This document shows, piece by piece, positions 51,230 to 61,747 of a stretch of 64,000 bases of DNA (positions are counted from its first letter, which is position 1; each line of letters opens with the position of its first letter). Source of the stretch: Hyalangium gracile (lineage in GTDB: Bacteria > Myxococcota > Myxococcia > Myxococcales > Myxococcaceae). The stretch is from assembly GCF_020103725.1 (NCBI RefSeq), contig NZ_JAHXBG010000025.1:62001-126000 (forward strand), given 5' to 3'. The position numbers and the translations under genes were made by a program. The notes beneath the pieces were generated by a model. The model saw nothing but the letters and a program-made list of their open reading frames with translations. It made no database searches and had not been told where the DNA came from.

Positions 51230-54200
51230 GCGGCTTGTCCGCCGCGGCGGGCTGCTCGGGGCCGCTCAGGGGCAGGGTGACGGTGAAGGTGGCGCCCTGA
51301 CCCGGGGTGCTCTCCACCTCCACCGTGCCTCCGAGCGCCTGGACGATCTCCCGCACCAGCCACAGGCCGATGCCGAACCCGCCATAGTGACGCACGGAGA
51401 CGGCGCGCTCGAAGCGCTCGAAGATGCGCGCGGTGTCCTCCGGGGCGATGCCGATGCCCTCATCCTTGACCTGGAGCCGGGCGTGCGTGGCGTCCGAGGT
51501 GATGGTCACCTGGATGCGCTTGCCCGCCCCGTACTTCGTGGCGTTGGTGAGCAGGTTGCCCACCACCTGCTCCAGGCGCATGGCGTCCCACTTCCCCACC
51601 ACACTGCCCGTGGCGTACAGCTCCACCGGGCACTCGGCGCGCGCCAGCATCTCTCGCGCGCGCTCGACGACGCCGCGCACCAGTGTCACCAGGTCCACCT
51701 CCTCGAGCTTGCCGAGCAGCTGGCCCTGCGCCACGCGCGAGATGTCCAGCAGCTCGTTGACGAGCCGGCCCAGGCGCTGCGTCTGCATGTTGGCCGACTC
51801 CAGCTTGTTGGCCACGCGCTCGGGCGGCATCGTCTGGGCGGTCTGCCGCACCTGTGACATGAGCCCCTGGAGGTGGAGCTGGAGCGAGGTGAGCGGCGTC
51901 TTCAGCTCGTGCGCCGCGATGGAGAGGAAGTCGTCGCGGCGCCGCACCGCCTCCTGCTCCTCGCGGTAGAGCCGGCCCCGCTCCTCGGAGAGGGCGGCCA
52001 TGCGCTCGAAGCCCTCCGCGTTCTCCAGCGCCACGCTGGCCAGCGTGGTGATGAAGCCCGTGAGCTTCTCCTCGTCCTCGCTGAACAGCTCGCCCACCTG
52101 GCGGTGGCTGGCGCAGACGCAGGCCACCGTCTTGCCGCGCACCTGCAGCGGCGCGCACAGCAGCGAGCGCACGCCGATCATCTCCATGCTGTCGCTCACG
52201 CCGCCGGGCATGCCCTGGCCCATGATGGCCGGGCGCCCCGTCTCCAGGGCCCGGGTGATGGCGGTGCGGCTGACGCCCTCGGCCGCCCGGACGTCCTCGG
52301 GCAGCACGTCCGCGGGGTCCAGCACCACGCAGTGCTCCGCGCGCAGCAGCTCCAGCATGGACTGGCGTACCGCCTCGAACACCGCCTCGCGCGTGAGGGC
52401 CGAGGCGATGCGTCGGCCCGCCTCCAGCACGCGGGGGAAGCGATCGGCCAGCGAGAGCGTCTCCAGCCGCTCGGGCGTGGCGCCGGGGGCGAGCGACTCC
52501 TCGCTCAGTCCCTGCTCCATGTCCTGGAGCTCCCGGGTGGCCGCCCGGAGATCGTCCCCGGCCTCGGGCCAGCCGAGCTCCCGGCCCACCTGTCCGCGCG
52601 CCAGCAGCGTCTGGGCGCGCTCGTGGCGCATCTTCAGCTCCTCGGCCACCTGGAGGCTCTGGTCCAGCCAGCGGCGGGCCTTCCGGGTGCGGCCGCTCAT
52701 GGCCGCCAGCAGGCCCTTCTCCCGCAGGGCGTGGGGGAGGTTGTTGCGGTAGGTGCGCGCCACCTTGTGGGCTCGCTCCGCGGTGCGCTCGGCCTCCGCG
52801 AGCAGGGCCGCGCGCCGGGCGGGCGCGTACGAGGAGATGCCCTCCAGGCGACGGCGCCGCGCGGTGGCGAGCCAGCCCGGCACGGACGAGACGTACTCAT
52901 TGCGCAGGTGGGTGTGCTCCACCAGCCGCTCGGCCTGCTCGAGCGTGGTGACGGCGCCCTCCGCGTCGCCCTCGTGGAGCTGGCGGATGGCCTCGGCCAT
53001 GAGCACGCCCGCGCGCGACTGCGGGTCCGCGCTGGGGTTGGCCAGCTCCGCCTCCAGCAGGCTGCGCGGAAGGCGGCCCCCGGAGGCCTTGCCCCACGCC
53101 TCCAGCGCGAGCCGCGCCGCGTAGCGATCTCCGATGGCCAGCGCCGCCTGGTGGAGCTGCTGGGCGGAGCTCAGCGCCTCCTTCAGCCGACCGAGCCGGT
53201 AGAGCGCCATGGCGAGCTGGAAGTGGGCGTTGTTCACCTCCCACCGGTCGCCGGTGCGCTCCAGCAGGCGCATGGCCTCGCGGATGCGCTCGATGCACTG
53301 CTCGAAGCGGCCGGAGCAGTACATGGCCAGCCCGTAGAAGTGCAGGGACTGGCCCTGGCCCCACAGGTCCCCCATCTCCCGGCGCATCGCCAGCGAGCGG
53401 CCCACGTAGTCGATGGCGCGCTCGAACCACGGCAGCACCGTGGCCACGGGCGAGTGCTCCGAGTAGGCCTGGGCCAGCTCGGGCGTGGGCGGGTAGCGCT
53501 CGGCGATGTTCAGCTCGCGCAGGTGCGCCCAGAGCACGGCCATGCGCCCGCGCTGGTACCAGTAGCCATAGGCCAGGCGGCTATAGAGGTGGACGGCCAG
53601 CAGGTCCTCTTCGCTGTTTTCCAGCGGCCGGCGCGCGAGCCACAGGCTGGGCAGCAGCGTGTGTCCGGCCTGGACGGCCATCTCCCACACGGCGCCCATC
53701 CCACGCAGGGCGTTGCTGTCCGGCACCCAGCGCCCGAGCAGCTTCAGCCCCTTCTCGAGCGCCGCGTTGCCCTCGTCTCCCTTGCCGCGCTTGAAGGCCA
53801 GCTCTCCCAGCTTGGACCAGGTGCGCGCCTGCTCCACGCGGGTGCTGGCCAGGCTCTGGGCGAGCTCCAGCTGCGGCTGCGCCTCCTCATAGCGGCCGCG
53901 CAGCATCAGCACGTCGCCCAGCCCCGCGGCGATGCGGTAGCGGGTGCTGGTGTCCGCGCCGGCGGCGCCGCGCTCGGCGATGCGGTAGTTGAGCTCGGCG
54001 GTGGCCAGGGCGAACTGCTGCCGGGCCTTCTCCGCCGCCCCCAGCGCGTACGGCAGGGCCTGGGTGTACTCGCCCGCGGCGTCGAAGTGGTAGGCCAGCT
54101 CGAAGGGGTCCGCCATCGGACTGCTGGCGATGGCGCGCGCCGTCAGCCGGTGCAGCTCCTTGCGCTCGTCCGGGAGCAGCAGCCCCAGCAGCGCCTCGCG

Positions 54201-56201
54201 CAGCTTGTCGTGGACGAAGGTGTACCGGTCCCGGCTGTCCTCCCACAGCATGTGGCGCCGTCGCGGCTCGGCCAGCGCCGCCTCCACCCGCTCGCGGTGC
54301 GTGCCCGACAGCGCCGCCACGCGCTCCAAGTCGAAGACCTTTCCGAGCACCGCGCCCACCGAGAGCAGCCGCAGCGAATCGGCCGGCAGCCGCTTCAGCC
54401 GGCGCACCAGGAAGGAGGCCGCCTGCCGCGAGGAGCGCACGTGCGCCATCGCGTCCGGATCCACCTGCCAGCCCTCGGGGCCGGGCACCAGCGCGCCGTC
54501 CTCCACCAGCCCGTGGAGCACCGCCGAGGCCATGAAGGGGTTGCCCTCGGACAGCCGGGCCACCAGCTCCGTGGCCTCGGGGGGCAGGGCGCCCGCCATG
54601 GACTCGGCCATGCGCGCCACGTCGGCGGCGCCGAACGTCGCCAGGCGCAGGTGCACGCTGGGCTTCAGCCGCCTCAGCATGTGGCCGGGCCCCGCCTCCT
54701 CGCTGCGGAAGGACACCACGAGCATGGCGTGCCCATCGCTCCGGCTCTGCTGCCAGCTCTCGATGGCCCGCAGCGTGAGCTCGTCGGCCCACTGGCAGTC
54801 ATCCAGCAGCACCACCGCCGGCTCCGCCTCCGTGCCCAGCGCTCCCAGCAGCGCGGTGAGGGCGCGGATGCCGCGGCTCTCGCCGAAGGACTCGGGGCCC
54901 AGGCTCTCCTGCGGCGCCGGGCGCAGCACCGGCTCCAATTGAGGCAGCACGGTGGACAGCGCCGAGGCCTGCTCTCCCAGTCGCTGGCGCAGCAGCTCGC
55001 CCAGCAGGGGCTTCTCGCGCGCCGCCGCGGCGATGCTGGCGGCCACGCCGGTGAAGAGCTGGAAGGGCCGCTGCGCGGCCTGATCCAGCGCCTGGCCCTG
55101 GAGCACCCAGGCTCGATGGTGCACGGCGCGCGCGGAGAGCTCCTCCAGCAGCCGGCTCTTGCCGCCGCCGGACTCCGCCTCCACCACCACCAGCCGTCCC
55201 GGCTCGGAGCGGGTGCGCTCCAGCTCGCGCTCCAGCACCGCCAGCTCCTCGTGGCGGCCGACGAAGGAGGGCTCGGTGAGGCTGCGGCGGTGGTCATGCG
55301 AGCCGGTGACGAGCTCCGGCTCCGCCTCGCCCTGGGAGATGGCCTCGTCCAGGGCGCGCAGATCCGCCAGGGCGGACTCGGCGGACTGGTACCGGTCCGT
55401 CGGGTCCGTCTGGAGCAGCCGGCCCACCAGCTCCTCCAGCGCGCGAGGCACCTCCACGCCGCCGCTGCGCAGCTTCGGGCGCGCCGCCAGGTGCTGGCGC
55501 AGCACCTCGCCCACGGAGCTTCCGTCGAAGGCGGGACGGCCCGAGAGCGCCTCGAAGAGCACGATGCCCACGGAGTACAGGTCCGAAGTCGTCTCCACCG
55601 GACGGTTGAGCAGCCCGGCCTGCTCCGGCGAGAGGTAGCGCGCGGTGCCCACCGGCAGGTCCCTCAGCGACGGATCCAGCCGCTCGCTGCGCGACAGGCC
55701 GAAGTCCACCAGGGTGGCGCGCTCCAGCGGCTGGCCGTCGACGATGATGTTGGCGGGCTTCACGTCCCGGTGGAGCACGCCGTGGCGGTGGGCCTCGGCC
55801 AGCGCGGCCAGGATGCACTGTCCCAGGGTGAGCACTTCCGCCAGGGTGAGGCTGCCGTGTGTGAGCCGCTCCTCGAGCGTCTCCCCGGGGATGTAGGGCG
55901 TCACCAGGTAGAGGAGATCTCCCGACACGCCCATGTGGATCATCGGCGCCAGGAAGCTGCTGCGCAGCTCGGCCAGCACCGCCGCCTCGTGCTCCAGCCG
56001 CTGGCGCGCGGTGGGGGCCAGGGTGCCTGTAGGTGTCAGCTTGATGACGACCCGGCCCCCGGTGCGCAGGTCGCTCCCCAGCCAGGTCGAGATTCCCCGG
56101 CCCGCCTTCATGCGCTGGAGGATCTCGAAGCGGTTGCCCAGGCGCCGCCCGGGGAGAGGTTCTCCATGAGCGGCGCTGGCCTGTGGAAAGCCGTCTGCCA
56201 T
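51201..56201 (-). CDS. Giant hybrid sensor: Ser/Thr kinase, AAA ATPase, TPR region, GAF, histidine kinase
   Basis: 1666 residues from ATG 56199-56201. Residues 25-290 are a Hanks-type kinase with the catalytic HRDVKPANI and DFGLS motifs; the glycine loop (KAGRGIST) is weak. Residues ~311-690 are a STAND/AAA ATPase with Walker A ESGGGKSRLLEEL and Walker B AVVLLDDCQWAD. Residues ~700-1180 are TPR-like helical repeats. A GAF domain lies at about 1240-1390, and the C-terminus is a histidine kinase with His1431 in IAAHELKTPLTS, NLLTNATKYG, DEGIGIAPED and GFGIGLWLV boxes. The same architecture is known as the two-component hybrid sensors of fungi and myxobacteria. No response regulator or receiver domain is attached or adjacent. 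It is probably cytoplasmic. Confidence 0.93.
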   Translation of the reverse strand: MADGFPQASAAHGEPLPGRRLGNRFEILQRMKAGRGISTWLGSDLRTGGRVVIKLTPTGTLAPTARQRLEHEAAVLAELRSSFLAPMIHMGVSGDLLYLVTPYIPGETLEERLTHGSLTLAEVLTLGQCILAALAEAHRHGVLHRDVKPANIIVDGQPLERATLVDFGLSRSERLDPSLRDLPVGTARYLSPEQAGLLNRPVETTSDLYSVGIVLFEALSGRPAFDGSSVGEVLRQHLAARPKLRSGGVEVPRALEELVGRLLQTDPTDRYQSAESALADLRALDEAISQGEAEPELVTGSHDHRRSLTEPSFVGRHEELAVLERELERTRSEPGRLVVVEAESGGGKSRLLEELSARAVHHRAWVLQGQALDQAAQRPFQLFTGVAASIAAAAREKPLLGELLRQRLGEQASALSTVLPQLEPVLRPAPQESLGPESFGESRGIRALTALLGALGTEAEPAVVLLDDCQWADELTLRAIESWQQSRSDGHAMLVVSFRSEEAGPGHMLRRLKPSVHLRLATFGAADVARMAESMAGALPPEATELVARLSEGNPFMASAVLHGLVEDGALVPGPEGWQVDPDAMAHVRSSRQAASFLVRRLKRLPADSLRLLSVGAVLGKVFDLERVAALSGTHRERVEAALAEPRRRHMLWEDSRDRYTFVHDKLREALLGLLLPDERKELHRLTARAIASSPMADPFELAYHFDAAGEYTQALPYALGAAEKARQQFALATAELNYRIAERGAAGADTSTRYRIAAGLGDVLMLRGRYEEAQPQLELAQSLASTRVEQARTWSKLGELAFKRGKGDEGNAALEKGLKLLGRWVPDSNALRGMGAVWEMAVQAGHTLLPSLWLARRPLENSEEDLLAVHLYSRLAYGYWYQRGRMAVLWAHLRELNIAERYPPTPELAQAYSEHSPVATVLPWFERAIDYVGRSLAMRREMGDLWGQGQSLHFYGLAMYCSGRFEQCIERIREAMRLLERTGDRWEVNNAHFQLAMALYRLGRLKEALSSAQQLHQAALAIGDRYAARLALEAWGKASGGRLPRSLLEAELANPSADPQSRAGVLMAEAIRQLHEGDAEGAVTTLEQAERLVEHTHLRNEYVSSVPGWLATARRRRLEGISSYAPARRAALLAEAERTAERAHKVARTYRNNLPHALREKGLLAAMSGRTRKARRWLDQSLQVAEELKMRHERAQTLLARGQVGRELGWPEAGDDLRAATRELQDMEQGLSEESLAPGATPERLETLSLADRFPRVLEAGRRIASALTREAVFEAVRQSMLELLRAEHCVVLDPADVLPEDVRAAEGVSRTAITRALETGRPAIMGQGMPGGVSDSMEMIGVRSLLCAPLQVRGKTVACVCASHRQVGELFSEDEEKLTGFITTLASVALENAEGFERMAALSEERGRLYREEQEAVRRRDDFLSIAAHELKTPLTSLQLHLQGLMSQVRQTAQTMPPERVANKLESANMQTQRLGRLVNELLDISRVAQGQLLGKLEEVDLVTLVRGVVERAREMLARAECPVELYATGSVVGKWDAMRLEQVVGNLLTNATKYGAGKRIQVTITSDATHARLQVKDEGIGIAPEDTARIFERFERAVSVRHYGGFGIGLWLVREIVQALGGTVEVESTPGQGATFTVTLPLSGPEQPAAADKPLSAASAPGR

Positions 56202-56618
56202 TCGGTGCCCTCGCCCTCCCAGCGCATTGCCGCGGCAATGCGGTCGGCTGCGCGTCGTCCCTGCGACAAGCTTGGTGCCGGAACGGTCCATGCCAAGGGG
56301 TCAGCGGAGACCGACGCGGATCCGCCGTCCTGGCGTTCAACAAACCTGCGCGGGTTCCATCCCACTTGCTCGCAAGGGGGCCCACGCCGGCTCGGAGAGC
56401 AGCCGGACGAGCATCCTTGACGCAGTGCGCACAGCCCCGCGCAGGGACTCCTGGGATCAGCGGAACCCCATCACCCGGGGCCTGACTTCTGGGAGCGAGA
56501 ACCCACACGCGAGGTCCGCCATTCGCGTGTGGCTTGACACCCCCAGGCCCACAGCCGAAAAGCCCGGCGCAAGGCGGCAGCCTGGCAGTTTCCTCCTCGG
56601 CCGCCCAGGAGCCCGGCA
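56202..56618. other. 417-base divergent intergenic region
   Basis: The region lies between the hybrid kinase and the tyrosine-catabolism operon. It contains no supported gene. The part near the operon has one -35-like TTGACA; the rest holds nothing that I can name. Confidence 0.5.
56534..56562 (+). promoter_or_regulatory. Candidate promoter of tyrosine-catabolism operon
   Basis: TTGACA (56534-56539) is a perfect -35 element; 17 bases on lies GAAAAG (56557-56562), a poor -10. The site is 57 bases before the TTG start of the first gene. Myxobacterial -10 elements are often weak, so the call rests on the -35. Confidence 0.3.
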
Positions 56619-57593
56619 TTGAAGCTCGCCACCCTCAAGGATGGGACTCGTGACGGACGGCTGATCGTCGTCAACCGCGACAGCACGGCGTACGCCCTGG
56701 CCACCCCCGTGGCCCTCACGCTGCAGAACGCCTTGGATGACTGGGCGCGGGCGGAGCCGCAGCTGCGCGCCCTGGCGGATCAGCTCGAGGCGGGGACCGT
56801 GCAGAGCCGCCCGCTGGACGTGAGCGCGCTGCTGGCCCCGCTGCCCCGCGCCTACGAGTGGATCGACGGCAGCGCGTTCCTCAACCACGTCATCCTCGTG
56901 CGCAAGGCGCGCAACGCCGAGCCCCCACCCACGCTGAAGACGGATCCGCTGGTGTACCAGGGCGGCTCGGGCGAGTTCCTGGCGCCCACGGCGGACATCC
57001 CGCTGGGGGACGAGGCGTGGGGCCTGGACTTCGAGAGCGAGGTCTGCGTCATCCTGGGCGACACGCCCCAGGGCACGAAGGCCGCCGAGGCCGGCAAGCA
57101 CATCCGGCTGGTGATGCTCTGCAACGACGTGTCGCTGCGCAACCTCATCCCGGACGAGCTGGCCAAGGGCTTCGGCTTCTTCCAGAGCAAGCCCGCCACC
57201 GCCTTCAGCCCCTTCGCCCTCACCCCGGACGAGCTGGGGCCGGCGTGGAAGGAGGGGCGGCTGCACATGCGCGTGCGCTCCACCCTCAACGGCCAGCTCG
57301 TGGGCGACACGGAGGCGGGGGAGATGCACTTCTCCTTCCCCGAGCTCATCCAGCACATCTGCAAGACGCGCGGCTTCACCGCGGGCACCATCGTGGGCAG
57401 CGGCACCGTGTCCAACGAGGACCGGGCGCGCGGCATCTCCTGCCTGGCCGAGCGGCGGATGATCGAGACCATCGAGGAGGGCAAGCCGAAGACGCCCTTC
57501 ATGAAGCCGGGAGACACCATCCAGATCGAGGTGCTGGACGGCGCGGGCAAGAGCCTGTTCGGCCGCATCTCGCAGAAGGTGGTGAAGCGATGA
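56619..57593 (+). CDS. fahA: Fumarylacetoacetase (FAH family)
   Basis: 324 residues from a TTG start (56619-56621) with AGGAG seven bases upstream. It splits fumarylacetoacetate into fumarate and acetoacetate, the last step of tyrosine breakdown. The N-terminal domain (MKLATLKDGTRDGRLIVVNR) is that of the short bacterial FAH type, and the metal-site residues appear as DFESEVCVILGD and NDVSLRNL, with the GSGTVSNED signature near the C-terminus. First gene of a four-gene operon; its TGA overlaps the next ATG. The symbol is assigned by operon context and family. Confidence 0.9.
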   Translation: MKLATLKDGTRDGRLIVVNRDSTAYALATPVALTLQNALDDWARAEPQLRALADQLEAGTVQSRPLDVSALLAPLPRAYEWIDGSAFLNHVILVRKARNAEPPPTLKTDPLVYQGGSGEFLAPTADIPLGDEAWGLDFESEVCVILGDTPQGTKAAEAGKHIRLVMLCNDVSLRNLIPDELAKGFGFFQSKPATAFSPFALTPDELGPAWKEGRLHMRVRSTLNGQLVGDTEAGEMHFSFPELIQHICKTRGFTAGTIVGSGTVSNEDRARGISCLAERRMIETIEEGKPKTPFMKPGDTIQIEVLDGAGKSLFGRISQKVVKR

Positions 57594-58237
57594 AGCTGTA
57601 CAGCTACTGGCGCTCGTCCTGCTCGTGGCGGGTGCGCCTGGGGCTGAACCTCAAGGGGCTGGCCTACAGCTACGAGGCCGTGCACCTGCTCAAGGACGGC
57701 GGGCAGCAGAACGCGGAGGCCTACCGTGCCCTGAACCCCATGCGCACCGTGCCCACCCTGGAGTTCGAGGAGGGAGGCGTGGTGCGCCGGCTCTCCCAGT
57801 CGCTCGCCATCCTGGAGTACCTGGAGGAGCGCTACCGGACGCCCGCGCTGCTGCCGGCCGACCCGCTGCTGCGCGCGCGCACGCGGATGCTGGCGGAGAT
57901 GGTGAACTCGGGCATCCAGCCGCTGCAGAACCTGTCGGTGCTCCAGTTCGTGAAGGGCGAGCTGAGGAGCGACGACAAGGCGTTCGCGGCGCACTGGAAC
58001 GTGCGGGGCCTGACGGCGCTGGAGGCGGCGGTAAAGGAGACGGCGGGCAGTTACTGCATGGGGGACACAGTGTCGTTGGCGGACATCTGCCTGGTTCCCC
58101 AGCTCTACGGGGCCCGGCGTTTTGGAGTAGACCTGACGCCCTATCCCACGCTCACGCGCATCGAAGCAGCGTGCGAGAAGCTTCCCGCCTTCCAGGCGGC
58201 GCATCCCGACCGGCAGCCCGACGCGGTGCCGGCCTGA
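57590..58237 (+). CDS. maiA: Maleylacetoacetate isomerase (zeta-class GST)
   Basis: 215 residues from ATG 57590, overlapping the previous stop by 4 bases. The thioredoxin-fold N-terminus carries the zeta-class signature SYWRSSCSWRVRLGLNLKGL, then ALNPMRTVPTLEFEEG and QSLAILEYLEERY, followed by the all-helical GST C-terminal domain. Using glutathione or a similar thiol, it isomerises maleylacetoacetate to fumarylacetoacetate. Followed by hppD after 29 bases. Confidence 0.95.
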   Translation: MKLYSYWRSSCSWRVRLGLNLKGLAYSYEAVHLLKDGGQQNAEAYRALNPMRTVPTLEFEEGGVVRRLSQSLAILEYLEERYRTPALLPADPLLRARTRMLAEMVNSGIQPLQNLSVLQFVKGELRSDDKAFAAHWNVRGLTALEAAVKETAGSYCMGDTVSLADICLVPQLYGARRFGVDLTPYPTLTRIEAACEKLPAFQAAHPDRQPDAVPA

Positions 58238-58266
58238 CAGTTCGAGATTTCTTGGAGGAGCCAACC

Positions 58267-59427
<1,161 letters not shown>

Positions 59428-59430
59428 GCC

Positions 59431-60591
59431 ATGTTCGAGCGTCGCGTCGTCGGGAAGGTGCCGCGCAAGCACCACATCCAGTTGAGGGATGAGAAGGGCA
59501 CCCTGATGTACGAGGAGTGCATCACCCGCGACGGGTTCGAGGGGCCCTACACCATTGCCTACCACCAGAAGGCTCCGCACACGCAGGGCCTGTCGGAGGC
59601 GGGGCATGGGTGGAAGGCGCCGGAGGCCGTCACGGGGCGCGCGCTGGCCAAGCGGCACTACAAGACGCAGGAGCTCAAGCGCGTGGGTGGGGCGCCCATC
59701 GACGCGCGGGTGCCGCTGCTCTTCAACGCCGACGTGACGCTCGGGGTGGTGCACCCCACGGAGGAGGACCCCGTCTACTTCAACAACGCGGACGGGGACG
59801 ACCTCTTCTACATCCACGAGGGCAGCGGGGTGCTGCGCACGCCGCTGGGGGACCTGCGCTTCACGGCGGAGGACTACGTCTTCGTGCCGCACGGGATGGT
59901 GCACCGGTTCATCCCGGACAAGGGCGTGGCGCAGTACTGGCTCTCCATCGAGTGCAAGGGCGGGCTGCACCTGCCCCGGCAGTGGCGCAACGAGGTGGGG
60001 CAGCTGCGGATGGACGCGCCCTACAGCCACCGGGACTTCAAGGTGGTGGAGTTCACCGGGCCGCAGGACGAGGGCATCCGCGAGCTGGTGGTGAAGCGCG
60101 GGGATGTGTTCCACGGGTTCCGCTACCAGCACTCGCCGCTGGACGTGGTGGGGTGGGACGGGACGGTGTACCCGTGGGCGTTCCCCATCCTGAACTTCCA
60201 GCCGAGGGCGGGCCTGGTGCACCTGCCGCCCACGTGGCACGGGACGTTCGCCGCGCGCGGGGCGCTGATCTGCTCGTTCGTGCCTCGGGTGGTGGACTTC
60301 CACCCGGAGGCCATTCCGTGCCCGTACCCGCACAGCTCGGTGGACTGTGACGAGTTCCTCTTCTACTGCCGGGGGAACTTCACCAGCCGGAAGGGCGTGG
60401 GGCCGGGCAGCGTGAGCCACCACCCGATCGGCGTGGCGCACGGGCCGCACCCGGGCGCCTACGAGGGGAGCATCGGCCACAAGACGACGAACGAGCTGGC
60501 GGTGATGCTCGACACGACGCTGCCGCTGCACCCCACGGCGGCGGCGCTCACGGTCGAGGATCCGAACTACCAGAACAGCTTCATCCCGTAG
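59431..60591 (+). CDS. hmgA: Homogentisate 1,2-dioxygenase
   Basis: 386 residues. It opens the homogentisate ring to maleylacetoacetate. It is of the short, cupin-type bacterial class: DDLFYIHEGSGVLRTPLGDL and YVFVPHGMVHRFIPDKGVAQ in the first cupin half, then FCRGNF-type iron region (VDFHPEAIPCPYPHSSVDCD) and the C-terminal SVSHHPIGVAHGPHPGAYEG. With hppD, maiA and fahA it completes the route from 4-hydroxyphenylpyruvate to fumarate plus acetoacetate; the aminotransferase is not in the window. Confidence 0.94.
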   Translation: MFERRVVGKVPRKHHIQLRDEKGTLMYEECITRDGFEGPYTIAYHQKAPHTQGLSEAGHGWKAPEAVTGRALAKRHYKTQELKRVGGAPIDARVPLLFNADVTLGVVHPTEEDPVYFNNADGDDLFYIHEGSGVLRTPLGDLRFTAEDYVFVPHGMVHRFIPDKGVAQYWLSIECKGGLHLPRQWRNEVGQLRMDAPYSHRDFKVVEFTGPQDEGIRELVVKRGDVFHGFRYQHSPLDVVGWDGTVYPWAFPILNFQPRAGLVHLPPTWHGTFAARGALICSFVPRVVDFHPEAIPCPYPHSSVDCDEFLFYCRGNFTSRKGVGPGSVSHHPIGVAHGPHPGAYEGSIGHKTTNELAVMLDTTLPLHPTAAALTVEDPNYQNSFIP

Positions 60592-60706
60592 GGCTGGTAC
60601 AGGAGAGAAGGGCGCTTGTCTGCCCGGCTGTCAGCACGGGCATTGCCGGGAGTCCCTCGGGGTTCGGAAAGCCACGGCGCTTCCACCCTCAAGGAGACAC
60701 CCGCAC

Positions 60707-61240
60707 ATGAAGACCATCGCGGCACTCATCTGTCTGTTGGGCCTGCTGGGAACCATTCCGGCGCATGCAGCCGAGTCGACGGACGTGCTCGGCCGGCAGG
60801 TCCCCGTCGGACAGGGGAGGCCAGCGCTGGTGCTGTACGCCAACCGTGGCACCCGTGACGAGCTCCGCACCACGGCCTATCCGTTCATCTACGGACTGCG
60901 GGGGGCGCAGCCCATCATCGTCGTCCACGTGGACCTGCGAGATGTCCCGGGCCTCTTCAAGGGGCTGGCTCGCAAGGAACTCGTCAAGAGCTACCGCTCG
61001 TCGCTCGAGGAGATGCGGCGGCTGTTCCGCGAGAAGGGCGAGGCGCCGCCCGTCGATCTGGAGTCCTCCTTCTTCCTGGTGGCTGACTCGAAGGGCCACC
61101 CTCACGATGAGCTGGGGCTGAAGAAGGGGTTCGACCAGGTCGTCGCCCAGGCGCTGAGCCCCTCGGGCCAGGAACTGGCGCGGGGGCCCTTTCCTCAGTC
61201 GGCCCCTGCGATTGGCAACGCCATCGGGGCGAAGCCGTAG
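60707..61240 (+). CDS. Secreted protein, thioredoxin-fold-like but Cys-free
   Basis: 177 residues with a signal peptide (MKTIAALICLLGLLGTIPAHA) and an AAGGAG-type site in front of ATG 60707. The mature part reads like a thioredoxin/YtfJ-type fold (PALVLYANRGTRDELRTTAY, IIVVHVDLRDVPGLFKGLAR, SSFFLVADSKGHPHDELGLK) but no redox Cys is left after signal cleavage. It may bind rather than reduce. It lies 115 bases after hmgA on the same strand; read-through is possible. Family assignment is uncertain. Confidence 0.65.
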   Translation: MKTIAALICLLGLLGTIPAHAAESTDVLGRQVPVGQGRPALVLYANRGTRDELRTTAYPFIYGLRGAQPIIVVHVDLRDVPGLFKGLARKELVKSYRSSLEEMRRLFREKGEAPPVDLESSFFLVADSKGHPHDELGLKKGFDQVVAQALSPSGQELARGPFPQSAPAIGNAIGAKP

Positions 61241-61315
61241 GCCGGCGCTTCGAATCCTGAGGTCACTCTCGCTTTGGGGAGCCCCCTGCGCGAAGATCCC
61301 GGGGAAAGGCGACCC

Positions 61316-61747
61316 TTGTTGATCGACACCCTGCGAAAGCAGCACCAGGAACTCATCCGGCTGGCCGGGCAGATGGACGACATGCTCGCGCGCGGGGACG
61401 AGGCCGGTGCGCGCGGGGTGCTCGCCTCGCTGTCCCAGGTGCTGCGCGCCCACCTCTCCCTGGAGGATCAGGAGATCTACCCCGGGCTCATCCGCGCGGC
61501 CCAGGTGAGCCAGGACGAGCGGATGCTCGAGACGGCCCGGACCTTCGCCAGCAACATGCAGCGCATCACCGAGTCGCTTCGGGACTTCGTCTCCCGGCAC
61601 GAGGCCAGCTTCCACCTCGAGCGCTTCCGGGCCGGCTGGGGCGCCCTCAGCACCGTGCTCGCCTCGCGCATCGCGTCCGAGGAGAAGACCCTCTATCCAC
61701 TCTACGAGCGGCGCGTCGGTGCCAGGGCCCGAACCTCGAGTCCCTAG
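61316..61747 (+). CDS. Hemerythrin HHE-domain-like protein
   Basis: 143 residues if the TTG at 61316 is used (GGAAAGG seven bases upstream); TTG at 61274 would add 14 residues. The chain is a four-helix bundle with the HHE pattern: TLRKQHQELIRL near the N-terminus, LRAHLSLEDQEIYPGL (HxxxEDxxxYP), then RHEASFH and SEEKTLYPLYER. Such proteins bind di-iron and oxygen or NO and act in cytoplasmic stress responses or as iron stores. Its stop overlaps the stop of ygfZ by 4 bases on the other strand. Confidence 0.8.
   Translation: MLIDTLRKQHQELIRLAGQMDDMLARGDEAGARGVLASLSQVLRAHLSLEDQEIYPGLIRAAQVSQDERMLETARTFASNMQRITESLRDFVSRHEASFHLERFRAGWGALSTVLASRIASEEKTLYPLYERRVGARARTSSP

Noticed and set aside
51873-56420. 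A 1515-residue open frame on the plus strand opposite the hybrid kinase
   Set aside because: It is the antisense of clearly conserved kinase and ATPase motifs and has His/Arg/Gly-rich low-complexity sequence.
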